64,000 nucleotides of DNA from contig JAIUMV010000001.1 of assembly GCA_022565395.1 (NCBI GenBank), forward strand, positions 203,586-267,585, read 5' to 3'. Shown here in pieces: positions 1-8,680 of the stretch. Origin of the DNA: Marinobacter sp. (GTDB taxonomy: Bacteria; Pseudomonadota; Gammaproteobacteria; Pseudomonadales; Oleiphilaceae). Positions within the stretch are counted from its first letter, which is position 1, and every line of letters begins with the position of its first letter. The translations under genes were made by a program, and so were the position numbers. The notes below the pieces were generated by a model that was not told the origin of the DNA, did no database searches, and saw nothing but the letters and a program-made list of their open reading frames with translations.

Positions 1-467
1 CCAACTTCAAGATCTTTGTGTTTTGCGTCGGTGCCTCCTTCGCTGCCATCGGCGGTGCCATGTTCACCCTGCAGGAAGGCTTCATGTCTCCCTCATTCGT
101 GGGCATCGTGCCCTCCATTGAGATGGTGATCTTCTGCGCCGTAGGTGGCCGACTGTCCCTGGTGGGCGCAGTCTACGGTGCCCTGCTGGTGAACTTTGCC
201 AAAACCGTACTGGGGGAAACCTTCCCGGAACTGTGGCTGTTTGCCATGGGGCTGCTGTTCATCGGCGTGGTCATGGCTTTCCCCAACGGTCTGGCTGGGC
301 TCTACAACAGTTACGTGGCGCGGTATGTGGATCGTCTGCTGGATAAAGTGTTTGGTCCGCAACGCAGTAGCGACGCCTACCGCCCGGCAAGCAGTGACAC
401 GGTGCCGCCGGCAGCCCCAGGCTTACGTCAAAACAGCACCTCCCCGACTGAAGGAGCCATCTCATGA
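1..467 (+). CDS. urtC: Urea/short-chain amide ABC transporter permease UrtC, C-terminal part
   Basis: This is the 3' end of a gene that starts before the window; its frame is open from base 3. The protein is strongly hydrophobic with several membrane segments and carries FPNGLAGL near the end, as LivM/UrtC-type inner-membrane permeases do. A hydrophilic tail of about 50 residues follows. The stop overlaps the ATG of the next ATPase gene (ATGA), so the two are probably translationally coupled. The family carries branched-chain amino acids, urea or amides. The amidase genes downstream make urea or short-chain amides the likely substrate here. Confidence 0.85.
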   Translation, partial: NFKIFVFCVGASFAAIGGAMFTLQEGFMSPSFVGIVPSIEMVIFCAVGGRLSLVGAVYGALLVNFAKTVLGETFPELWLFAMGLLFIGVVMAFPNGLAGLYNSYVARYVDRLLDKVFGPQRSSDAYRPASSDTVPPAAPGLRQNSTSPTEGAIS

Positions 468-1216
468 CCGCTGGCAGCAACACTGACTTTGTCCTGGCCG
501 TTGAGGGTTTAACGGTGTCCTTCGATGGCTTCAAGGCCGTTAACGACCTCAGTTTCTATGTGGACGAGAACGAAATCCGCGTGATTATCGGCCCCAACGG
601 GGCCGGCAAGACCACGGTGCTGGATCTGATCTGTGGTCGCACCCGTGCCACGGCAGGATCCATCAAATTCCGCAATCAGGAGCTTACCAAGCTGAAGGAG
701 CACGACATCGTCAAGGCCGGGGTTGGACGCAAGTTTCAGAACCCCTCCATCTACGGTGACCTGACGGTATTCGAGAACCTGGAAATCTCCTATCCCACCG
801 GCCGCTCGGTATTCGGCGCCCTCACCTTCAAACGCACTGACGCGGTTGTGCAGCGCATTGAGGAGATCGCCGACATGATTTTCCTCAAGGACCAGTTACA
901 TACCGAGGCGGAGCTTCTCAGCCATGGTCAGAAACAATGGCTGGAGATCGGCATGCTGCTGATTCAGGACCCCACCCTGCTGATGCTGGATGAGCCGGTG
1001 GCAGGCATGTCGGTGACGGAACGGCAACAGACCGCCAAGCTGCTGCGCACCATCACCAAGGACCGCTCGGTCATTGTGATTGAGCACGACATGCAGTTTG
1101 TGGCCGAGATTGCCGACCGGGTGACCGTGCTGCACCAGGGCCGTATTCTGGCAGAGGGCACAGCAGAGAAGGTCAAGGCCGACCCGAAAGTCGTTGAAGT
1201 CTATCTGGGCCACTAA
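464..1216 (+). CDS. urtD: ABC transporter ATPase UrtD
   Basis: A 250-residue ATPase of the LivG/UrtD type that would energise the permease encoded just upstream. It has Walker A GPNGAGKT near residues 43-50, the signature LSHGQKQW, Walker B LLMLDEP and a switch histidine in IEHDM. LSHGQ in place of LSGGQ is usual in the UrtD branch. The start is supported by AAGGAG at 451-456 and by the ATGA overlap with the permease gene. It lies in an operon with the second ATPase and the amidase genes, so transport of urea or short amides fits. Urea itself is not proven as substrate. Confidence 0.88.
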   Translation: MTAGSNTDFVLAVEGLTVSFDGFKAVNDLSFYVDENEIRVIIGPNGAGKTTVLDLICGRTRATAGSIKFRNQELTKLKEHDIVKAGVGRKFQNPSIYGDLTVFENLEISYPTGRSVFGALTFKRTDAVVQRIEEIADMIFLKDQLHTEAELLSHGQKQWLEIGMLLIQDPTLLMLDEPVAGMSVTERQQTAKLLRTITKDRSVIVIEHDMQFVAEIADRVTVLHQGRILAEGTAEKVKADPKVVEVYLGH

Positions 1217-1240
1217 CCCCTGAGCGAAGAGGATTGCACG

Positions 1241-1930
1241 ATGCTGAATGTATCCGACTACCGCGTGAGTTATGGCCAGAGCGAGGTACTGCATGGCCTG
1301 AATTTTGAGATTAAACCCAACGAAATCGTAGCCATTCTCGGCCGCAACGGCATGGGTAAAACCACTCTGATGAAGTCGCTGATGGGCGTCATCCCCAGCA
1401 GCAAGGGCAGCGTGAAACTGAACGGCGAGGATGTCGCCAGCCTGCAGAGTTACCAGCGGGTGTCAAAAGGGTTCGGTTTTGTACCCCAGGGCCGGATGAT
1501 TTTCTCCACCATGACCGTCAAGGAGAACATCGAGACCGGCCTTACCTCCACTGGCAAACGGTCCGTGCCCAAGGATCTGTATGACCTGTTCCCGGTGCTG
1601 CTGGAAATGCGCAATCGACGGGGCGGCAACCTCTCCGGCGGCCAGCAGCAACAGCTGGCCATCGCCCGCGCCCTGGCCAGTGACCCCAAACTGCTGTTGC
1701 TGGATGAGCCAACCGAGGGTATCCAACCTTCCATCATCCGGGACATGGCGCGCACCCTGAAACAAATCAGGGACCAGCGTGGTCTGTCCATTCTGGTCTC
1801 CGAACAGGTGCTCAGCTTCGCCCTGGATATTGCCGACCGCATTCTGGTGATCGAGAAAGGCGAGATAGTCCACGAAGCCAGCGGCAGTGACGTGGACCAG
1901 GCCAAGATCGCCAGTTACCTGGCAGTGTGA
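1241..1930 (+). CDS. urtE: ABC transporter ATPase UrtE
   Basis: A 229-residue LivF/UrtE-type ATPase, the second nucleotide-binding subunit of the heteromeric importer. Visible motifs are Walker A GRNGMGKT, signature LSGGQQQQ, Walker B LLLLDEPTEG and the family stretch QPSIIRDM. The gene starts 24 bases after urtD behind an AGAGGA ribosome site. Its end is about 50 bases before the amidase gene on the same strand, so the transporter and the catabolic enzymes are probably cotranscribed. The binding-protein and first permease genes (urtA, urtB) would lie to the left of the window. Confidence 0.88.
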   Translation: MLNVSDYRVSYGQSEVLHGLNFEIKPNEIVAILGRNGMGKTTLMKSLMGVIPSSKGSVKLNGEDVASLQSYQRVSKGFGFVPQGRMIFSTMTVKENIETGLTSTGKRSVPKDLYDLFPVLLEMRNRRGGNLSGGQQQQLAIARALASDPKLLLLDEPTEGIQPSIIRDMARTLKQIRDQRGLSILVSEQVLSFALDIADRILVIEKGEIVHEASGSDVDQAKIASYLAV

Positions 1931-1982
1931 GCAACGGTTTCCCTGAACAGATCCTCATCAACTGAAGCAAGAGGTACACACC

Positions 1983-3032
1983 ATGCGTCATGGCGATATT
2001 TCCAGCAGCAACGACACCGTCGGTGTCGCTGTTGTTAACTACAAGATGCCGCGCCTGCATACCCGTGAACAGGTGCTGGAGAACGCACACCGCATCGCTG
2101 ACATGATCCGCGGCATGAAACAGGGCCTGCCAGGCATGGATCTGGTGGTGTTTCCCGAATACAGCACCATGGGCATCATGTATGACCCGGACGAAATGAT
2201 GGCAACCGCAGCCACCGTGCCGGGCGATGAAACGGCCATCTTCGCCCAGGCCTGCCGGGACGCCAACACCTGGGGCGTATTCTCCCTCACCGGTGAACAG
2301 CATGAGGAACACCCCCACAAAGCCCCCTACAACACTCTGGTGCTGATCAACAACGAAGGGCAAGTGGTGCAGAAATACCGTAAGTGCATCCCCTGGTGCC
2401 CCATTGAGGGCTGGTACCCCGGCGACACCACCTATGTCACTGAAGGCCCCAAAGGCCTGAAAATCAGCCTGATCATCTGCGATGACGGCAATTACCCGGA
2501 GATCTGGCGGGACTGTGCCATGAAAGGCGCCGAACTGATCGTGCGTTGCCAGGGCTATATGTACCCCGCCAAGGAACAACAGATCATGATGGCCAAGAGC
2601 ATGGCCTGGGCCAACAACTGCTATGTGGCCGTAGCCAATGCCACCGGATTTGATGGGGTTTATTCCTACTTTGGCCATTCTGCCATTATCGGTTTTGATG
2701 GCCGCACACTGGGCGAATGCGGCGAGGAGGACATGGGGGTGCAGTATGCCCAGCTCTCCGTCAGCCAGATTCGGGATGCCCGCGCCAATGACCAGTCACA
2801 GAACCACCTGTTCAAGCTGCTGCACCGCGGCTATACCGGCATTCACAAATCCGGCGATGGTGACAAGGGCATAGCCGACTGCCCCTTCGACTTTTACCGC
2901 ACCTGGGTTATGGACGCAGAAAAGGCTCGCGAGCAGGTAGAGGCCCTGACCCGCTCAACGGTAGGTGTGGCGGAATGCCCGGTGGGGGATCTGCCAATCC
3001 CCGAGCAGGAAAAGCAGGCGGGCAAACCCTGA
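1983..3032 (+). CDS. amiE: Aliphatic amidase AmiE
   Basis: Hydrolyses short aliphatic amides such as acetamide to the acid and ammonia in the cytoplasm. The 349-residue protein matches the nitrilase-superfamily aliphatic amidase family in length. Its catalytic triad falls at the family positions: Glu59 in FPEYST, Lys134 in KYRKC and Cys166 in LIICDDG. Alignment is close to residue-for-residue with Pseudomonas AmiE, so the call is firm. It sits between the transporter genes and an amiB-like gene. In Pseudomonas, amiE is likewise followed by amiB. Confidence 0.96.
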   Translation: MRHGDISSSNDTVGVAVVNYKMPRLHTREQVLENAHRIADMIRGMKQGLPGMDLVVFPEYSTMGIMYDPDEMMATAATVPGDETAIFAQACRDANTWGVFSLTGEQHEEHPHKAPYNTLVLINNEGQVVQKYRKCIPWCPIEGWYPGDTTYVTEGPKGLKISLIICDDGNYPEIWRDCAMKGAELIVRCQGYMYPAKEQQIMMAKSMAWANNCYVAVANATGFDGVYSYFGHSAIIGFDGRTLGECGEEDMGVQYAQLSVSQIRDARANDQSQNHLFKLLHRGYTGIHKSGDGDKGIADCPFDFYRTWVMDAEKAREQVEALTRSTVGVAECPVGDLPIPEQEKQAGKP

Positions 3033-3087
3033 CACCGCTGAATCGCTATACTGGCAATGTCTCGGCACGCAAGTACGAGGAGAACCT

Positions 3088-4131
3088 ATGCCGTTCATCA
3101 ATGACCGACTTGCAGCCAACCGGACACTGATCGCAGAGCAACCCACCCGGGGCAAGGCCCGTCAGAGTCGCTTCCGGTTTGAACCCGCGCAGGTGATGGA
3201 TCACCTGCGTCAACGTATCGTGGGGCAGGTGCCCGCCCTGCAGGCCATCAGTGATGTGTTACAGGTGATCAAGGCCGAACTTGCACCGGAAGAGCGACCT
3301 CTGGGTGTTTGTCTGCTGATGGGGCCAACCGGGGTGGGTAAAACAGAAACTGTGCGCCAACTGGCCATCGCCATTCACGGCAACGCTGACGCCCTGTGCC
3401 GGATTGACATGAACACCCTGAGCCAGGCCCACTACGCCTCTGCCCTCACCGGCGCACCACCTGGCTACGTAGGCAGCAAGGAAGGCCATACCCTGTATGA
3501 CGCCGAGCGTATTCGCGGCAGCTACAGCAAACCCGGTATCGTGCTGTTTGACGAGCTGGAAAAGGCCAGTCCCGAGGTGATTCGCAGTTTGCTGAACGTG
3601 CTGGACTCCGGCTGGCTTACATTGCCTGCCGGCAACCAGCAGATCGACTTCCGCAATGCATTGATATTTATGACCAGCAATCTGGGGGCACGGGAACTTG
3701 CCCGCTACCAGAGCCGTTTCATGCGCGGCTGGCGGCGCCTGCTCCGGCCCAGCCCGGAACGACAGCAGCAACTGCTGGATCAGGCGCTGCAACAGCATTT
3801 TGATCCGGAATTTATCAATCGCATTGACCGTATCCTGCACTATCAGCCCCTGCCAGACAGCCACATCAGTGATCTCTGGCAACTGGAACTGGCGAACCTC
3901 AACCGGCGACTGGCGCGCCAACAGGTTCAGTTGAGCGTCAGCCCCAATGCAGCCCAGTGGCTGCAACGCAGTTACGACCACCGCTATGGCGCCCGCGATC
4001 TGGCCCGTCTCGTCAAAAGCCAGCTGATGCCGGCGGTAGCCGAAGCCTTGCTGGCGGCTGCCGATGCCACCCACTTTCACGCTGACCTATACCACGGCCA
4101 CTTGGTGGTGAACCCTGTCTACGTCAAATGA
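3088..4131 (+). CDS. amiB: AmiB-like AAA+ ATPase/chaperone of the amidase operon
   Basis: A 347-residue single-module AAA+ protein resembling the second ATPase domain of ClpA/ClpB. It shows Walker A GPTGVGKT at residues 79-86, Walker B VLFDELEK, sensor NLGAREL, and a C-terminal small domain with YGARDLAR. The ATG at 3088 is preferred over an upstream one because GAGGAG at 3077-3082 precedes it. It lies directly after amiE, as amiB does in the Pseudomonas ami operon. The Pseudomonas gene is thought to be a chaperone but its role is poorly defined; here it may help fold or assemble the amidase or transporter. The long N-terminal Clp domains are absent. Confidence 0.85.
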   Translation: MPFINDRLAANRTLIAEQPTRGKARQSRFRFEPAQVMDHLRQRIVGQVPALQAISDVLQVIKAELAPEERPLGVCLLMGPTGVGKTETVRQLAIAIHGNADALCRIDMNTLSQAHYASALTGAPPGYVGSKEGHTLYDAERIRGSYSKPGIVLFDELEKASPEVIRSLLNVLDSGWLTLPAGNQQIDFRNALIFMTSNLGARELARYQSRFMRGWRRLLRPSPERQQQLLDQALQQHFDPEFINRIDRILHYQPLPDSHISDLWQLELANLNRRLARQQVQLSVSPNAAQWLQRSYDHRYGARDLARLVKSQLMPAVAEALLAAADATHFHADLYHGHLVVNPVYVK

Positions 4132-4235
4132 CGTAGGTGGGGGTGTTATTTCACGAATGGCCCATCAACACCCCATGCCAGATAGTAGAGCCGTTGTTTG
4201 GAACACTGACCAACCGCAGCTCAGGAGACCTGGCC

Positions 4236-5468
4236 ATGGCCGAAACCATAATCAAGATTGACCTGGACAAATCGCCGTACGAAAACGACATGATTCACAA
4301 CCGCTGGCACCCGGACATCCCCATGGTGGCCACCGTCAAACCGGGTGACGATTTCATTATCGAGTGCTACGACTGGACCGGCGGCCAGATCCAGAACAAC
4401 GACTGTGCCGATGACGTACGGGATGTTGACCTGACCCAGGTTCATTTCCTGTCCGGCCCGGTAGGTGTGGAAGGCGCAGAGCCCGGTGACCTGCTGGAAG
4501 TGGACATTCTGGACATAGGCGCCTTCGAAAAAAGCCAGTGGGGCTTTAACGGCTTTTTTTCCAAGCAGAACGGCGGCGGCTTTCTGACTGAGCACTTCCC
4601 GGAAGCACAGAAGTCCATCTGGGACTTCAACGGCATGTTCACCAAGTCCCGCCATATTCCCAATGTGGAGTTCGCTGGCTTGATTCACCCGGGTCTGATC
4701 GGCTGCCTGCCATCAAAAGACATGCTGGATGAATGGAACAAGCGGGAGAAGGCCCTGTTCGATACGGACCCGGAGCGGGTTCCGCAACTGGCGGCCCTGC
4801 CCTATGCTGACACCGCACATATGGGCCGGATGCCCGAAGATGCTGCCAAGGATGCTGCTGCCGAGGGCGCGCGGACCGTACCGCCGCGGGAGCACGGCGG
4901 TAACTGTGATATCAAGGACCTCTCCCGCGGCTCAAAAATCTACTTCCCGGTGTATGTTAAAGGCGGCGGTCTGTCTGTCGGTGACCTGCACTTCAGTCAG
5001 GGCGACGGCGAAATCACCTTCTGTGGCGCCATTGAAATGGCGGGCTGGATTCATCTTCGGGTCAATGTCATCAAAGACGGTATGGCGAAGTACGGCATCA
5101 AGAACCCTATCTTCAAACCCAGCCCCATCAAGCCCCGTTACGATGACTATGTGATTTTTGAAGGCATCTCCGTGGACGAGCAGGGCGAGCAGCACTACCT
5201 GGACGTTCATGTGGCCTACCGCCAGGCCTGCCTGAATGCCATTGAGTACCTCACCAAGTTCGGCTACAGCCGTGCCCAAGCCTACGCCATCCTCGGCTGT
5301 GCACCGGTTGAAGGGCATATCAGCGGCGTGGTTGATATCCCCAATGCCTGTGCCACCCTCTGGTTGCCAACGGGTATCTTTGACTTCGACATCAACCCCA
5401 GTGCGGATGGACCGCAAGCCAAAGCCAGTGGCGCCATGGACATCCCCCTGTCCCCTGACAAGGAGTAA
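4236..5468 (+). CDS. fmdA: Formamidase/acetamidase FmdA
   Basis: Cytosolic enzyme of the FmdA/AmdA family, which converts formamide or acetamide to the acid plus ammonia and is unrelated to AmiE. The 410-residue length matches characterised formamidases (about 405-410). The sequence opens with IIKIDLDKSP and a His/Pro-rich N-terminus, and includes REHGGNCDIKDL and GDLHFSQGDGE, all typical of the family. An in-frame start 33 codons upstream is possible, but AGGAG at 4223-4227 points to the ATG at 4236. The operon thus encodes two non-homologous amidases. fmdB follows after 5 bases. Confidence 0.93.
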   Translation: MAETIIKIDLDKSPYENDMIHNRWHPDIPMVATVKPGDDFIIECYDWTGGQIQNNDCADDVRDVDLTQVHFLSGPVGVEGAEPGDLLEVDILDIGAFEKSQWGFNGFFSKQNGGGFLTEHFPEAQKSIWDFNGMFTKSRHIPNVEFAGLIHPGLIGCLPSKDMLDEWNKREKALFDTDPERVPQLAALPYADTAHMGRMPEDAAKDAAAEGARTVPPREHGGNCDIKDLSRGSKIYFPVYVKGGGLSVGDLHFSQGDGEITFCGAIEMAGWIHLRVNVIKDGMAKYGIKNPIFKPSPIKPRYDDYVIFEGISVDEQGEQHYLDVHVAYRQACLNAIEYLTKFGYSRAQAYAILGCAPVEGHISGVVDIPNACATLWLPTGIFDFDINPSADGPQAKASGAMDIPLSPDKE

Positions 5469-5473
5469 ATGCC

Positions 5474-5842
5474 ATGCCTTTGTATGACTATAAATGCCGG
5501 GACCACGGCCTGTTTCAGGAACTGGCGGCCATGGCAGAGAGCGCAACCCCCAAGCCCTGCCCGCACTGCGGGGCACTCTCTGCCAGAGTCATCGTAATAC
5601 CGCCTGAGATACTGGCCATGGACCCGGCCCGCCGCGAGGCCGCTACGCGCAATGAGCGCAGTCGCCATGAGCCACGCTTCTCCACGCCGGAGCACCGGGC
5701 CGAGGAGCAGGCCCGGCATGAGCACCGTCATGGCAAAGGCTGCGGCTGCAACCACAAACCCATCAACAAACCCCAGCTGTTCTATACCGCCGACGGCAAA
5801 AAGATGTTCCCCTCTGCCCGACCGTGGATGATCAGCCACTAA
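5474..5842 (+). CDS. fmdB: FmdB-family zinc-ribbon regulatory protein
   Basis: A 122-residue protein with the short N-terminal zinc-ribbon of the FmdB family (MPLYDYKC, then CPHCG). FmdB was first described beside formamidase and proposed to regulate it. The first knuckle reads C-x2-H rather than the usual C-x2-C, while the second pair is intact. The C-terminal half is Arg/His-rich and contains HRHGKGCGCNHK, which could bind metal. The ribosome site AAGGAG (5461-5466) overlaps the fmdA stop, so it is translated with fmdA. It ends the operon, just before a GC-rich hairpin. Confidence 0.88.
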   Translation: MPLYDYKCRDHGLFQELAAMAESATPKPCPHCGALSARVIVIPPEILAMDPARREAATRNERSRHEPRFSTPEHRAEEQARHEHRHGKGCGCNHKPINKPQLFYTADGKKMFPSARPWMISH

Positions 5843-5848
5843 CCTCGT

Positions 5849-5876
5849 ACCGGGCCTGTGAAACCGCGGGCCCGGT
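5849..5876. terminator. GC-rich hairpin after the amide operon
   Basis: Perfect 8-base inverted repeat (ACCGGGCC/GGCCCGGT) with a 12-base loop, starting 7 bases after the fmdB stop. No T-run follows, so it may be a weak or factor-dependent terminator or an mRNA 3'-end stabiliser. Confidence 0.5.
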
Positions 5877-6342
5877 GCGCTGATCCGTTGAATGTAATAC
5901 TTAATTTACATTTGTCAGAGACATCAATCCGCCCACCTTTGGTAATATGCCCGCCGCCCGTCTAGCGGGCAGGTTTCACCCCCTTCCCGGTAAAACGGCG
6001 ACAGGGTCTCGAAGGTGACCCAGCCATGAAGTTCCGAACTGGCGAGACGGCCGCTCGCCCAGTGATGCCCGCGCCATATACCATCTGAGCCGGCAAAGTT
6101 ATCCCGTACCCGAGACTCTGCATTGCGCAAACCAAAAAACACACCGCCATCACGGCATTGCCAAAACCCAGTGAGGCCTCCGTGGACCAGAGCTCCTGCT
6201 GCGGGATAGTCACCACAGGCAAAGGCTCAGGCCATGGCCTAAAGCTGACACCAATACTCATCTCGCCGGAAACAGACCTCATGTAACCCTGCAACGGATT
6301 TTTACGTATACTGCGGGCTCTCAACCCCATCCGGAGACCACC
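5877..6342. other. Intergenic region without a confident gene
   Basis: About 470 bases between fmdB and the UPF0178 gene. It contains an AT-rich inverted repeat, AATGTAA (5891-5897) and TTACATT (5906-5912), with an 8-base spacer, which looks like a regulator site. On the minus strand a frame of about 95 codons is open down to a stop at 5924, with phrases such as GSDGIWRGHHW. It has no ATG with a ribosome site and I recognise no family. It could be a decayed gene or chance. Confidence 0.4.
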
Positions 6343-6801
6343 ATGGCCATTTGGGTCGATGCAGACGCCTGCCCCGTTGTGATCAAAGAGATCCTCTGCC
6401 GCGCGGCAGACCGCTGGAAGATCAACGTGACCTTTGTCGCCAATCAGCCCATCAAAGTGCCGCCGTCCCCCTTCATCAAAACCCGTCAGGTGTTGCAGGG
6501 GTTTGATGTGGCAGACAATGAAATTGCCGCTGCGGTCAGCGCTGGCGATCTGGTGATTACTCAGGATATTCCCCTGGCAGCGGAAGTGGTGGAAAAGGGT
6601 GCCGATGCCCTCAGCCCGCGGGGCCAGCCCTTCACCCCTGAAAACATCCGCCAACGTCTGGCCATGCGGAACTTCATGGAGGAGATGCGCAGTGCTGGCC
6701 AGGTCACCGGCGGCCCACCCGCGCTGGGGCAAGCAGACCGCAAACAGTTTGCTGACCAGCTGGACCGCTGGTTGCAGAAACAGGCCAGGCGCCAATCCTG
6801 A
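6343..6801 (+). CDS. UPF0178 (YaiI/YqxD) family protein
   Basis: A 152-residue cytosolic protein of the UPF0178 family. It begins [12 protein letters not shown], the family's acidic signature, which resembles a PIN/NYN-like metal-binding nuclease core. Later it has [11 protein letters not shown] and SPRGQPF. Length is normal. GGAG lies just before the ATG. It is monocistronic here, convergent with the zinc-sparing cluster. The biochemical role of the family is not established; a nuclease activity is only suggested by the fold. Confidence 0.9.
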   Translation: MAIWVDADACPVVIKEILCRAADRWKINVTFVANQPIKVPPSPFIKTRQVLQGFDVADNEIAAAVSAGDLVITQDIPLAAEVVEKGADALSPRGQPFTPENIRQRLAMRNFMEEMRSAGQVTGGPPALGQADRKQFADQLDRWLQKQARRQS

Positions 6802-6821
6802 ACGCCGGCATGACTAACCTA

Positions 6822-7289
6822 TCAAAGCTGGGTAGGGTTCGGTGCATCACCATAAACAGCGGCAGGATCAAACACCTTCTGCTGCTCTTCAAAAGCCAGC
6901 ACAGGTTCCCCAGCTTTTAACGAGACACTGCGATAGAAACATGAGCGATACCCGACATGGCAGCTCGCCCCGCCGCCAGACACTTCGACTCTGAGCCAAA
7001 TGGCATCCTGATCATCATCTATACGGATTTCCTTCACTTTTTGCCTAAGCCCGCTTTTTGCCCCCTTGTGCCACAAGAGCCTTCTGGCCCGGCTCCAGTA
7101 GTGCGCCTCGTTTTTTTCTAGTGTGGCGACAAGTGCGTCTTTGTTCATATAGCCGATCATTAACACCTCGCCGGTAGACCAGTCTGTTGTGACGCACGGA
7201 AGAAGCCCCTCCGCATCAAAACGTGGGGCCAACAGGCAGCCGTCTTCAACCTCCTCAACGGAAAGGCGTGGCGCAAACCCAATAGTCAT
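6822..7289 (-). CDS. hisI: Phosphoribosyl-AMP cyclohydrolase paralogue (HisI2)
   Basis: HisI opens the ring of phosphoribosyl-AMP, the third step of histidine synthesis, and is normally a zinc enzyme. The 155-residue protein has SRARRLLWHKG, then DDDQD (residues 91-95), and CHVGYRSCF with Cys110 and Cys117. Other family members have DCDxD; that cysteine is one of three zinc ligands in the studied archaeal enzyme and is Asp92 here. It is the last gene of a three-gene minus-strand operon with pyrC and folE2, 5 bases after pyrC. It is therefore probably a zinc-sparing backup, not the main his-operon gene. Whether it is active is unproven. Confidence 0.9.
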   Translation of the reverse strand: MTIGFAPRLSVEEVEDGCLLAPRFDAEGLLPCVTTDWSTGEVLMIGYMNKDALVATLEKNEAHYWSRARRLLWHKGAKSGLRQKVKEIRIDDDQDAIWLRVEVSGGGASCHVGYRSCFYRSVSLKAGEPVLAFEEQQKVFDPAAVYGDAPNPTQL

Positions 7290-7294
7290 ATCAT

Positions 7295-8680
7295 TTACCT
7301 CTCTGGTTGTGGACGCAGAGTCTCTGCAAACTGAACCGGGCGACCGCCCGGCGTACCCAGCACTTCATCGTCACGCATCACCACCTGCCCGCGGATAACG
7401 GTCATCATCGGCCAGCCACAGACTTCCATGCCTTCGTAAGGGGACCAACCCGACACGCTGGCAATCCAGCGTCGCTCTATCTCGCGGCGTTGTTTCAGAT
7501 CGACCAGCGTGAAGTCTGCGTCGTAACCCTTTGCAACGCGCCCTTTGCGTGCAATCCCAAACACGCGGGCGGGACCAGCGCTGGTTAGATCCACCAGCCT
7601 TTCAAGGCTCAGTCTGCCTGCATTGACATGATCGAGCATGACCGGCAGCAGTGTTTGTGTGCCGGGCATGCCGCTCGGCGAATCAGGGTAAGGCGCTGCC
7701 TTTTCCTCCAGGGTATGCGGTGCGTGATCGCTGCCCAGCACATCGACAAGTCCATTACGGACCGCCCGCCAGAGGGCATCCTGGTGTCGCCGACCTCTGA
7801 CCGGTGGATTCATTTGCGCTAACGTCCCGAGACGCTCGTAACACTCAGGCGCGGTCAATGTCAGATGATGAGGAAGCACTTCAACACTGACCCGGTGGCG
7901 ATGGGCCGCGAGCAGTTCAAGCTCTTCAGCAGTAGAAATATGTAGTAGATGCAAGCGTCGCTGGACCGTCTCAGACACAGCCAATATGCGTTTGGTAGCA
8001 TTCAATGCCGTTTCCACATCCCGCCAGTGCGGGTGATCTGTTACCGCGCGACTTCGCTCAACCAGTTCCCTACGGGCTCTTAACCGCGCCTCATCTTCAG
8101 CATGTATTGCCATTCGTCTGTGGCCACAGGCGACTATTTCTCGCAGCACATCATCCTGATCTGCCAGCAGGTCGCCAAAAGAGCTACCCATGAAAACCTT
8201 GATACCCACGCAGCCGGGCAATAACTCAAGCTCAGCAAGCTCAGGAATATTTGCGCGGCAACCACCGATATAGAATCCGTAGTCACACCAGGCATAACGG
8301 GCGGCGATCTCAAGTTTTGATGCCAGAGCCTCCCGGGTGATGGTCAGCGGAGATGTATTGGGCATCTCAAAAATCGTCGTCACACCACCGAGCACGGCGC
8401 CACGGGTGCCTGCCTCCAAAGTCTCCTTATGGGTCAGCCCGGGCTCCCTGAAGTGCACCTGTGTATCCATGACACCCGGCAGTACCGTCAGCCCCCTGGC
8501 ATCTATTTCCTGCCGACCGCGCCAACCCGTCTCACCAACAGCAACCACAGCACCCTCATGGCATGCGATGTCACCTTGTTGACGTCCGGACGGGGTCAAT
8601 ATCTCGCCATTTCTGATGACGAGATCCACAACCTTCTGATCAGTCTTACTTGTCTCAAACATGTTGTTATTCGATGTCAT
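7295..8680 (-). CDS. pyrC: Dihydroorotase-like amidohydrolase (PyrC2)
   Basis: A 461-residue amidohydrolase of the class I dihydroorotase family, which closes the ring of carbamoyl-aspartate in pyrimidine synthesis. Most metal-site residues are visible: Lys161 (GIKVFMG), His193 (AIHAEDE), His247 (LLHISTA) and Asp318 (GSDHAPH). The first HxH motif reads Gln74-Val-His76 (TQVHFREPG), so one ligand of the usual binuclear site is replaced. I recall the same QxH in alphaproteobacterial dihydroorotase-like proteins, so it is probably a subfamily trait. Its start overlaps the folE2 stop by 4 bases (ATGA). Allantoinase or hydantoinase activity is an alternative, but the operon favours a low-zinc dihydroorotase. 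Confidence 0.88.
   Translation of the reverse strand: MTSNNNMFETSKTDQKVVDLVIRNGEILTPSGRQQGDIACHEGAVVAVGETGWRGRQEIDARGLTVLPGVMDTQVHFREPGLTHKETLEAGTRGAVLGGVTTIFEMPNTSPLTITREALASKLEIAARYAWCDYGFYIGGCRANIPELAELELLPGCVGIKVFMGSSFGDLLADQDDVLREIVACGHRRMAIHAEDEARLRARRELVERSRAVTDHPHWRDVETALNATKRILAVSETVQRRLHLLHISTAEELELLAAHRHRVSVEVLPHHLTLTAPECYERLGTLAQMNPPVRGRRHQDALWRAVRNGLVDVLGSDHAPHTLEEKAAPYPDSPSGMPGTQTLLPVMLDHVNAGRLSLERLVDLTSAGPARVFGIARKGRVAKGYDADFTLVDLKQRREIERRWIASVSGWSPYEGMEVCGWPMMTVIRGQVVMRDDEVLGTPGGRPVQFAETLRPQPER

Noticed and set aside
1812-2678. A 288-codon open frame on the minus strand
   Set aside because: It lies opposite amiE, whose catalytic residues and length fit exactly, and its product has no recognisable motif.
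5920-6010. A resemblance to a cobalamin riboswitch (GGGAAG-GGTGAAA-like bases on the minus strand)
   Set aside because: The core boxes of that riboswitch are missing and the strand leads into the end of fmdB, not into a B12 gene.
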